Below are positions 26,609 to 33,651 of a stretch of DNA of 64,000 nucleotides, piece after piece; position 1 is the stretch's first letter, and the number at the start of each line of letters is the position of its first letter. The DNA is from Pedobacter jeongneungensis (GTDB taxonomy: Bacteria; Bacteroidota; Bacteroidia; Sphingobacteriales; Sphingobacteriaceae), in NCBI RefSeq assembly GCF_000633455.1, contig NZ_AYMG01000001.1, positions 62,001 through 126,000 of the forward strand, written 5' to 3'. Below the pieces are notes generated by a model. The model was given only the letters and a program-made list of their open reading frames with translations. It made no database searches and was not told the DNA's origin. Made by a program: the position numbers and the translations under genes.

Positions 26609-27650
26609 TGTATTGGCTTTTTTGGTTAACGAATGCGTAACAGGTGGCAATCATCATGATTTCCTGAAAGCTTAATTCTTTTTGGGCGTAAATAATTTTG
26701 GTGAGATTGGCTTCTAACCTCGACATCCAAAGGTCTGAAGCCTCTAAAAAATTAATGTCGTCAGTAAAATCATACAACAGCTTATAGCCATAATACGGGC
26801 CCAATGCTCCCGAATAAAAACCAACGCCATCAATATTATCGTCAAATAAATCAGGTAATATCAAGGTATGGAGCCCCAGCAACAGCCCGGTTTTATATAA
26901 AGGCTTATTGTTTTTTAAAACCGAGTAAACGATGGTAACTATTGCTTTTTGGATATCGCCATCACGCCAGGTAAGTAATCCCTTTAAAGTTGGATATTTG
27001 AGGTTTTTGCCCAAAAAGAGGTACTTTTTATCCTCATGGTTTACTTCTTGCCAATATGAAAACATGGCATTAAAGCAGGTATCGATGGTATCTGTAAGTT
27101 CTGTTTCTTCGATCTCGTTCGGCTTATTTAAATATATTCCGATCAGGGTATCAGTTAATTTTGACAACAGATATTGCGGGTTTTCGGTAAGTGTATACGC
27201 CCTTTTATCAACATAATTTCTTACACCACTAACAAACCTGCTTTTAAGGCATAGTATTTCGCTGCTGTTTACCGATTTTAGGTAGAACAGCATTCCCGAT
27301 GCACCATTGGCAAAATCAAAAATATTACTGCTTATAGCTGTATTGGCACTTTCTACAATGTAGGTGTTGAGTTCGGGTAATAAATACTCGTCTTCAAAAA
27401 TGCGTTTCTCAATTTCTGGTTCTATAATAAAGAGTACATTTACCGCACCTAAAAAAGGCTCTATAAATATGTTTTTATCAAAAGGTTCGGCCCCCCTTAA
27501 AAGCGCCTTATCTTCAGCTTTCACCGGACTACCCTCTATTACAGCCAATAAAAATCGCACCACACTATAGCGAACGGTATTTTCGTACGGTTTGCCCTTC
27601 CCATCAATCTGGTGTAGCAGAAACTTCAGTATGTCCGATGGTTCGATCAT
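26583..27650 (-). CDS. LanC-like protein lacking zinc ligands (putative pseudoenzyme)
   Basis: A 355-residue protein that I read as a degenerate LanC toroid. FDFANGASGMLFYL (111-124) lines up with TDFLYGATGYLHYF of the neighbouring LanC, TWRDGDIQKAIV (227-238) with AWCYGDLAICIF, and GFYSGALGPYYGYKLLYDFTDD (277 on) with FCHGSAGIAQLYKSLYQLSND. In this alignment the three zinc ligands become R229, Y279 and S280, so catalysis by the LanC mechanism is not expected. It may be a peptide-binding partner or scaffold for the active LanC. The start overlaps the regulator's stop by 4 bp (ATGA). Confidence 0.7.
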   Translation of the reverse strand: MIEPSDILKFLLHQIDGKGKPYENTVRYSVVRFLLAVIEGSPVKAEDKALLRGAEPFDKNIFIEPFLGAVNVLFIIEPEIEKRIFEDEYLLPELNTYIVESANTAISSNIFDFANGASGMLFYLKSVNSSEILCLKSRFVSGVRNYVDKRAYTLTENPQYLLSKLTDTLIGIYLNKPNEIEETELTDTIDTCFNAMFSYWQEVNHEDKKYLFLGKNLKYPTLKGLLTWRDGDIQKAIVTIVYSVLKNNKPLYKTGLLLGLHTLILPDLFDDNIDGVGFYSGALGPYYGYKLLYDFTDDINFLEASDLWMSRLEANLTKIIYAQKELSFQEIMMIATCYAFVNQKSQYNDYTREIF

Positions 27651-28339
27651 GCCGATTTAATTATAGTTGTACGATACCATAGCGCAAGCGATAACAATTG
27701 GTTTTTACCTCTCAAGCTTAGTTTGCAGGTAATGCTGGCTTTATGGTTATTTACGGTTGCCGGACTGATGTAAAGTTTTTCGGCAATGTTTTTGGTCGAC
27801 AATGAGGTAGATAGTGCAATAAAGATCTCCATCTCCCTTTTGGTCAGTTCTTTTATTTTGTTGAAATAAGAGATAAAAAGTAAGTTTTCTTTAACCAACG
27901 AATTTTTGGTCTGGAGTAATCTTTTTACATGGTTCGATTGATAATCCAGTCCGTAAGCAACCTCCATAATGCAGTAATACAAGTCGCTCATACTCTCGTG
28001 GTTAGACAGCAATCCCTTTACCAGGTTATTCTTACCTTCACTGTAATACCTTAGTATTTCTACATCATTACTTAATAAGATCACTTTAAAGTCTGATCTT
28101 ATTTTTTTTAAAGCATCCATAGTCTGAAAAATAGTACTATCGAGCAGGCTCGAACTAATAATCAGGATGGATGAAGTGTTTGCGCACAAAAAGTTAATGG
28201 TTTCTTTTTCTGAACCCGCAATACCTATATTTTCGAAATTTCTTTTCCCCAGATATTCAAATAATGCTTCGCACAAAATATTGTTTTCCGATGCGATACA
28301 GATAGGTCCAATGCTTTTAAAGTTGAGATGTTTTTCCAT
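27647..28339 (-). CDS. LuxR-family regulator with a degenerate receiver domain
   Basis: A 230-residue protein. The C-terminal 70 residues are a LuxR/NarL helix-turn-helix (LTKREMEIFIALSTSLSTKN, IAEKLYISPATVNNHK). The N-terminal 120 have receiver-like strands (IGPICIASENNILCEALFEYL, SSILIISSSLLDSTIFQTM, FKVILLSNDVE, LVKGLLSN), but the phosphoacceptor position reads Ser (around S62-S64) and only one acid (E18) remains of the acidic pocket, so phosphorylation is unlikely. No kinase is nearby. It is the second gene of the operon, 16 bp after the precursor, and probably controls its expression in response to an unknown signal. Confidence 0.82.
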   Translation of the reverse strand: MEKHLNFKSIGPICIASENNILCEALFEYLGKRNFENIGIAGSEKETINFLCANTSSILIISSSLLDSTIFQTMDALKKIRSDFKVILLSNDVEILRYYSEGKNNLVKGLLSNHESMSDLYYCIMEVAYGLDYQSNHVKRLLQTKNSLVKENLLFISYFNKIKELTKREMEIFIALSTSLSTKNIAEKLYISPATVNNHKASITCKLSLRGKNQLLSLALWYRTTIIKSA

Positions 28340-28355
28340 AGGTAGATGAATTATC

Positions 28356-28514
28356 TTATTTGTTCATTGGAGGCATATTGGTTAGGGTAATCGTAAGCGT
28401 AGTATCCATGGTTCCAAAATTTCCACCTCCACCGTTTAGCGATTTCATTTCATCATTGTTTAGATATTCAATGATTCTCTTTTTTAATCTGATCGTGTTT
28501 TTAGCGTTTTTCAT
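28356..28514 (-). CDS. RiPP precursor peptide with double-glycine leader, Cys-free Thr-rich core
   Basis: A 52-codon frame starting ATG (MKNAKNTIRLKKRIIEYL) and ending 16 bp before the regulator. The middle (EYLNNDEMKSLNGG) fits the C39 leader rule if cut after G29: Leu at -12, Glu at -8, Met at -7, Leu at -4, Gly-Gly at -2/-1. The predicted core is 23 residues (GGNFGTMDTTLT, then ITLTNMPPMNK) with six Thr, three Met, no Ser and no Cys. It resembles the GG-leader natural-product precursors of Bacteroidetes. First gene of the operon with maturation and export genes. Translation is supported by position and leader rule only. Confidence 0.82.
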   Translation of the reverse strand: MKNAKNTIRLKKRIIEYLNNDEMKSLNGGGGNFGTMDTTLTITLTNMPPMNK

Positions 28515-28863
28515 AAGATTTGTTTTTTTGTTTAATCTAATGTGAGAAGATGCTCAGAAATAAAAAAAATATATACACCAACTGTACTGGAAATATGTCC
28601 AACTATCGAAATTTAAGGACGACCTGAAAAATGATTTGTGGTTAATGAAGCTTTGGTAAGTGTGGAGTTACTTTGTCCCATGAAGCAAAAGAGGGGAGAT
28701 AAGGCACTTCGAGATCAAAGTTATTAATCTACCTTTTCCACGCTCAGCTGTAGCGGCACAATTTTATTGCACTTTTAAAACCTTTTCACGTATTGTTGGT
28801 TTTATCTGGCAATACCAGACCAAATATTGCCGTCAATTGGCATAACCACTTAAATTAATCGGC
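28515..28863. promoter_or_regulatory. Divergent control region between the peptide operon and the PqiA-like pair
   Basis: A 349-bp gap with no convincing gene. For the peptide operon, minus-strand TTG at 28581-28579 and TATTTCTG at 28562-28555 (16-nt spacer) are the best promoter match but both spacing and box are off. On the plus side TCTGG-CAATA-CCAGA (28805-28819) and GGCAATA/TATTGCC (28808-28814 with 28825-28831) are overlapping small inverted repeats that could bind a regulator before the PqiA-like gene. The rest is featureless. Confidence 0.35.
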
Positions 28864-30189
28864 TTGGAAACACAAGAAAAACATACAAAGGAGCAGAAGT
28901 CTTTTCTTCCTAAATTGCTGCTTATACTTGCTCTTGCCCTGCTGCTCGGAGCAGAAGGATACTTTGGCTTTAGGTTACACCAACTTTCCGATCAGCAGGA
29001 GCAGATTAAGGAAGATTATTCTAACATTAACAACATTACTTACGGGCTGTTTTCGGTACAGCAATGGAAGGATAATGTTTCAAAGATTGTGCACCATCAG
29101 GTAGGCAACCTAAAGATGACCAAAAAACAGAAAAAGGTATTGCAAACCGAAGTTGAACAGGTATTGCTGGCACTGATCAATAAAGCAGAAGCCCTTGTAA
29201 ATAAGCCCAAAAAGACTTTAAGTGGGAAGATACAGAAATTCGCCATTAAGAATTTTGTGAACTCTGATAGCATAAAAGCACAAGTACCTGGTTTTGCCAA
29301 AAAGATTATTGCCGAGGTAGATAACCCAAAGAACAAAAAGCAGTTGAGTAAAATGGCCATTGGCGAGTTTAATGAAATTGCCAATGAAGAAAAGAAAGAT
29401 AGTGCATTTGTTGCAAATGCTGCAGCGATTAAAACAATGTACCGGAAATATCAGGTATCTTCTACCGATGTACTGAATAAAAAATTAGTCGCCTCGCTTG
29501 CTGAAATCCGTGAAAAAACCTACGGCTATTCTTTTGGTATGCTGGCCTGTGTGGTGGTGGTGCTAGGTTTTTGGTGGGGGCTTCGTAAGCGTAGAGACCT
29601 GCATGTTACACTTTTTGTAATGTCGCTGTTTTTTGCCTTTATCCTCTTAGCTGTAGGTCTTACGGCCTCAATGATTGAGGTAGATGCACGGATCCGGTCG
29701 CTTGATTTTGTTTTATTGGGTGAGCATGTAATGTTTAAAGATCAGGTACTGTTTTTTCAGAGTAAGAGCATTATGGATGTGGTTAGGGTACTGATTAGCC
29801 AGCCAGGAATCGATTCGATACTGGTGGGGGTACTGATATTAGTCTTTAGTATTCTCTTTCCCGTTGTGAAACTTAGTTCAACAGGGATTCATCTTTTGGG
29901 CAATAAACGTTTGGCTGAAAACGGAATTATTAAATATTTTGCTTTCCAATCAGGAAAGTGGAGTATGGCCGATGTAATCGTAATTGCCATCCTGATGGCT
30001 TATATCGGGCTAAATGGACTGCTGGAAGGACAACTTCAGGCATTGAATATTAAAAACGATTCACTTACCATCTTAACCACCAACAATACAGCCCTACAGC
30101 CGGGATATATCATATTTATCAGTTTTGTACTTTATGGTCTCATTTTATCCACCATATTAAAGTTCATTACGCCACATGATGCCCACTAA
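28864..30189 (+). CDS. PqiA-like membrane protein, first of a tandem pair
   Basis: A 441-residue inner-membrane protein: one N-terminal helix (FLPKLLLILALALLLGAEGYFGF), a helical extracytoplasmic region of about 190 residues rich in Lys, then four helices from about residue 220. The C-terminal half has paraquat-inducible protein A traits (ASMIEVDARI, then GKWSMADVIVIAILMAYIGLNG). The start is a TTG, supported by alignment with the paralogue downstream; no in-frame ATG lies before the first helix. Function unknown; PqiA relatives take part in envelope lipid transport. Divergent from the peptide operon, so an immunity role is possible but unsupported. Confidence 0.72.
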   Translation: METQEKHTKEQKSFLPKLLLILALALLLGAEGYFGFRLHQLSDQQEQIKEDYSNINNITYGLFSVQQWKDNVSKIVHHQVGNLKMTKKQKKVLQTEVEQVLLALINKAEALVNKPKKTLSGKIQKFAIKNFVNSDSIKAQVPGFAKKIIAEVDNPKNKKQLSKMAIGEFNEIANEEKKDSAFVANAAAIKTMYRKYQVSSTDVLNKKLVASLAEIREKTYGYSFGMLACVVVVLGFWWGLRKRRDLHVTLFVMSLFFAFILLAVGLTASMIEVDARIRSLDFVLLGEHVMFKDQVLFFQSKSIMDVVRVLISQPGIDSILVGVLILVFSILFPVVKLSSTGIHLLGNKRLAENGIIKYFAFQSGKWSMADVIVIAILMAYIGLNGLLEGQLQALNIKNDSLTILTTNNTALQPGYIIFISFVLYGLILSTILKFITPHDAH

Positions 30190-30222
30190 ACCATTTTTAT
30201 TTCAGCTGTTTGATTAATTATT

Positions 30223-31557
30223 ATGGCAACTACAACAAATACCACTCAAGATACTCCGGTAAGGAAAAATAGGGTAGCTCCTATATTGCTCATCGCTGCA
30301 CTCAGCATCCTTTTGCTGGGAGAGGCCTATTTTGGCTACCGTTTCCATCAGCTATCTGTAGAGCAGAAGCACATCAAAGAAGATTATAGCCTGTCAAATA
30401 ACATTACTTTTGGTATATTTTCGGTCGACAGATGGGGAGAGAAAATCTCGGCCGTTGTTGATCGCAGGGTAAAGGGTTTTAACCTGACCGCGAAGCAAAA
30501 AACAGAAATGCGGAAAGAGGTTGAAAAAGAATTACATGGATTGGTAAACAAAGCAGTATCTGAAGTAACCAAGCCACAGAAAAGCCTTGGAGGTAAGCTT
30601 AAAAAACTAGCTTTCAAAAGTTTTGTGGATGTTGATGAACTTCATGCGCAAGTACCTTCTTTCGCTAAAACAATTGTTGCAAAAATCACCAGCCCTACCA
30701 GTTTAAAAAGGTTAAAGGGTATTGCAACCAGCAAAGTGGACGAACTTGAGGCACAGACCTATGATAGTACAGATACAACCATTACCACTGTTGAACAAAA
30801 CATTTATCATAAATACCATGTAGCAAATGCGAAAGCATTTGACCGTTTAGTTAATACAAGATTGGCAGAAATAAAAAAAGCCAGTTTTCAGTTTGCACTT
30901 GGGATGCTTGGCTGCGTAGCAATTGCACTGATGTTATGGTTATTTTTGAGAAAAAAAGTACAGCTGCACGTACCATTATTTATTATGTCGCTGTTGTTTG
31001 CCGTTATCCTGCTTGCTGTAGGGGTTACTTCTCCGATTATAGAAGTTGATGCACGGATTCAGACATTAGAGTTTGCACTACTCGGAGATAAAATTGCCTT
31101 TACCAACCAGGTACTTTTCTTTCAAAGCAAAAGCATATTGGGGATTATAGGAACACTGATTGAACAACCAAAGCCTGATGCCGTATTGGTTGGCGCGCTG
31201 CTACTGATTTTTGTGGTCGTTCTTCCACTGTTAAGAATTGTAGCCCGGGGTGTTCATGTATCCTGTGGTCACCTTTTTGGCAGCCAAAAAGTGTTGCGGT
31301 TTCTGGCATTTGATCTTGGTAAATGGGATATGGCCGATGTAATGGTGGTGGGTGTTGCAATGACTTATATTGGACTTAACGGGATCTTAAAGAGCCAACT
31401 CTCGGGACTTAACATGCAAAATGATACACTAAAAACTGTAACGGCAAATAATTCGGCCCTGCAGCTTGGTTTTTTTGTGTTTGTAGCTTATGTAATCTAC
31501 ACTATAGTGCTCTCATCTATACTGAAGCGTATCGATGAACAAAACGGTCCTTGTTAA
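30223..31557 (+). CDS. PqiA-like membrane protein, second of a tandem pair
   Basis: A 444-residue paralogue of the preceding gene over its whole length: same N-terminal helix (ILLIAALSILLLGEAYFGYRFHQL), same helical domain (WGEKISAVVDRRVKGFNLT), and C-terminal SPIIEVDARIQTLEFALLG and GKWDMADVMVVGVAMTYIGLNG. It starts with an ATG 33 bp after the first gene's stop, so the two form one transcript ended by a strong terminator. The long loop is the most divergent part between them. They may act as a heterodimer; function not known. Confidence 0.72.
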   Translation: MATTTNTTQDTPVRKNRVAPILLIAALSILLLGEAYFGYRFHQLSVEQKHIKEDYSLSNNITFGIFSVDRWGEKISAVVDRRVKGFNLTAKQKTEMRKEVEKELHGLVNKAVSEVTKPQKSLGGKLKKLAFKSFVDVDELHAQVPSFAKTIVAKITSPTSLKRLKGIATSKVDELEAQTYDSTDTTITTVEQNIYHKYHVANAKAFDRLVNTRLAEIKKASFQFALGMLGCVAIALMLWLFLRKKVQLHVPLFIMSLLFAVILLAVGVTSPIIEVDARIQTLEFALLGDKIAFTNQVLFFQSKSILGIIGTLIEQPKPDAVLVGALLLIFVVVLPLLRIVARGVHVSCGHLFGSQKVLRFLAFDLGKWDMADVMVVGVAMTYIGLNGILKSQLSGLNMQNDTLKTVTANNSALQLGFFVFVAYVIYTIVLSSILKRIDEQNGPC

Positions 31558-31620
31558 GGATTGAATATAGATCTTGAAGAAAGTTATAACAGAAGAAACA
31601 GATTTGATTTTAAACAAAAA

Positions 31621-31643
31621 GACCCTGAAACAAGTTCAGGGTC
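31621..31643 (+). terminator. Terminator after the PqiA-like pair
   Basis: GACCCTGAAA / TTCAGGGTC form a 9- to 10-bp stem with a short loop and a run of seven T. It overlaps the 3' side of the convergent DUF4834 gene region. Confidence 0.85.
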
Positions 31644-31648
31644 TTTTT

Positions 31649-31900
31649 TTATTTTACTTCCTCGTAATCTACGAAATCACCGAGTTTATCTGTTTTACTT
31701 TGATCGGGTTTTGGAGGCATATAATCTATCGAGATAGAGCCTTCCGGTTTCGATCGTCTCTGTTGTTGTTGCTGTCCGGTTGCCTGACTCTGCATTTTAC
31801 TGGCCAGGTTATTAAACAGCATGGGTAGGATTAGCCTGATCAACATTCTGATCAGCCAAAGTACCAATATCGTGATGAAAATGAATTTTACTAATGCCAT
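31649..31900 (-). CDS. DUF4834-like small membrane protein
   Basis: An 83-residue protein with one N-terminal helix (ALVKFIFITILVLWLIRMLIRLILPMLF), a Gln/Arg-rich linker and an acidic end (KLGDFVDYEEVK). The pattern of a helix plus a C-terminal DYEEVK-like tail is what I know from DUF4834 proteins of Bacteroidetes. Function unknown. A longer overlapping plus-strand frame is its shadow. Confidence 0.7.
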   Translation of the reverse strand: MALVKFIFITILVLWLIRMLIRLILPMLFNNLASKMQSQATGQQQQQRRSKPEGSISIDYMPPKPDQSKTDKLGDFVDYEEVK

Positions 31901-32029
31901 TCTTTAAATTACTGTTGTTACAAATATAGACGTCATAAAATTTATTTTGTTACTTTTTTAGCCTTTAATTGCAATTTCATTACAATATAATACGCAAATA
32001 ACCCTGTAATGGTTTTAACTAGACCTTAA

Positions 32030-32227
32030 TTAGTCTCCAACTATTTCAGCTACGCGGCCAACCTGGCCATCTTCGAGCCGCACTTTTATCCCTCTCGAAT
32101 GAAATGCAGATGAAGTAAGCAGGTCTTTAACCACCCCATAGGTGATCTTTCCTGACCTTTGGTCTTTTTTCAAAATAATTCCGACTTCTAATCCTGGATA
32201 AATGTCTTTTCTGTTTTGCCCGTCCAT
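32030..32227 (-). CDS. YwbE family protein
   Basis: A 65-residue protein with the full YwbE pattern (GQNRKDIYPGLEVGIILKKDQRSGKITYG, key residues R-I-G-V-I-L-K-Q-SG-L-G, then SRGIKVRLEDGQVGRV). Members are small basic OB-like proteins of unknown role, widely conserved. It stands alone; the 128-bp gap downstream shows nothing. Confidence 0.85.
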   Translation of the reverse strand: MDGQNRKDIYPGLEVGIILKKDQRSGKITYGVVKDLLTSSAFHSRGIKVRLEDGQVGRVAEIVGD

Positions 32228-32283
32228 TTGTACTGTAATAAGTTGATGATAAAAGCTTCAAAAATCCATAATTATTTTGAATG

Positions 32284-33573
32284 TTAAGGCAATTTACTAA
32301 AATCTATTTCTGGTTTCTTGCCGGTAGAGGTTCTGGTGAAGATTTTTCTAGGCGTAGTATAATCATTAAAGAAACCACCGTTTTTCAGGTAAAATGCCCC
32401 TTTTTCCGTTCCTCCCTGATAATCCACTCTGTATCCTTTTGCTCCCGTATTATCGGTAGTGAAACGTGCTGATTTTAACTCGCTCCAAACGCCTTTATCA
32501 TCGCAGATCCATTGATTATCGAACAAAACTTTTCTCGATAAATCGCCTTGAACAGGCGAAAAGTTTTCTAAAAAGGAATGGAAACGTTTAAGGTAGGTTT
32601 TAGTCTGTGGCCTGCTGAAACTAGCGATCAACTGCCATTTATTGGTTTCCGGAGCAAAGAAATAAGCGGTGTATGTGGTAACGCTATCTTTTCCGGGTAC
32701 GCCATGAAGCAGGAATTTATAGGTATTTCCCGCTTTCCAAAGGTAATTTAAATAACTCTGCCCTCCTGCACCTTCGTTACCAAATTCTCCGGTATGTACG
32801 CCTTCGCCTTTCTTTAACATTTTAATTTTGTGCGATTCTGGAATGCTTTTAGGATCGTCGGTATTAAACGGACTCCACACCGAAAAAAGAATATGCCTCT
32901 CGGTCGGGCTGTTTACCTGCATGCCAAAATAACCTTCACCAAAGCCGCAAGCCATAAAATAGGAGCCTAAAATATCTTCTCCTTTTGGTACGGTTACTTC
33001 ATTATAATACCATTCTGCATTTACATTCTCAGGCTGTTGATAGTTTAAATGTACGGATGGACCGCGCCTGCCCCAATGGAAGAAATTGCCTTCATTGTTT
33101 TTAACATAGGCTGTTTTACCTTCTGTAGCTGTTCCACCAACAGTTAAAGTTTGAATGGAAGGAAACTTTGCACCGCTTTTGCTGATCCCTTTGATGACGA
33201 TGGCCACATAACCTGTATCTTTGATCGTCCATTCGCCAATCTCGCCATCAAAAGCTTTGGTTTCATCGAAACTTACTTTTTGGGGTTGATTATTAATGGT
33301 AAATTCTAGTGTCGATTGCCCTTCTAAAGCAGGTTTGTCAACCAGAGAAATCACAATTGTTCCAGGTTTGGAAACCCTGAAATAAGCGGTAAAATACTCT
33401 TTTGGATTGGTCCAGTTTACGATGCCTTTATTAGATAAGGTTCTTTCTGAATCCTGATGCAGAGAACTGTAAGCGTTACCTGCGAGGGGCAGGGAAATTG
33501 CCGAATTTTGGGCCTGACTTTTCAGACCGATGACGCCGAGTACGATCAGCGTTACGAGTTTAAAAGATTTCAT
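32284..33573 (-). CDS. Exported DUF3472/DUF5077 protein
   Basis: The start chosen (MKSFKLVTLIVLGVIGLKSQA) gives a signal peptide and 429 residues. An N-terminal DUF5077-like domain (about 25-145: ISLPLAGNAYSSLHQ, GTIVISLVDKPALEGQSTLEF) is followed by a DUF3472 domain (from VHLNYQQPENVNAEWYYNEV through ILFSVWSPFNTDDP and FLHGVPGKDSVTTYTAYFF). Such proteins occur beside polysaccharide-use genes in Bacteroidetes and are presumed carbohydrate-binding; the role is unknown. Monocistronic between uvrB and ywbE. Confidence 0.8.
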   Translation of the reverse strand: MKSFKLVTLIVLGVIGLKSQAQNSAISLPLAGNAYSSLHQDSERTLSNKGIVNWTNPKEYFTAYFRVSKPGTIVISLVDKPALEGQSTLEFTINNQPQKVSFDETKAFDGEIGEWTIKDTGYVAIVIKGISKSGAKFPSIQTLTVGGTATEGKTAYVKNNEGNFFHWGRRGPSVHLNYQQPENVNAEWYYNEVTVPKGEDILGSYFMACGFGEGYFGMQVNSPTERHILFSVWSPFNTDDPKSIPESHKIKMLKKGEGVHTGEFGNEGAGGQSYLNYLWKAGNTYKFLLHGVPGKDSVTTYTAYFFAPETNKWQLIASFSRPQTKTYLKRFHSFLENFSPVQGDLSRKVLFDNQWICDDKGVWSELKSARFTTDNTGAKGYRVDYQGGTEKGAFYLKNGGFFNDYTTPRKIFTRTSTGKKPEIDFSKLP

Positions 33574-33651
33574 TGAATGATTTTTAGATAACTTATTGAA
33601 TTGCAATTGTAATCCAAATTTAGCTAAAAACCATTCTTTAAAACCAAATCG

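Noticed and set aside
28360..28545. Plus-strand frame opposite the precursor peptide
   Set aside because: It has no family match, no promoter box, and is the shadow of the minus-strand precursor, whose leader fits the C39 rule.
31574..31828. 84-codon plus-strand gene over the PqiA terminator
   Set aside because: It reads through a strong terminator and lies opposite the DUF4834 gene, which has a proper helix and tail.
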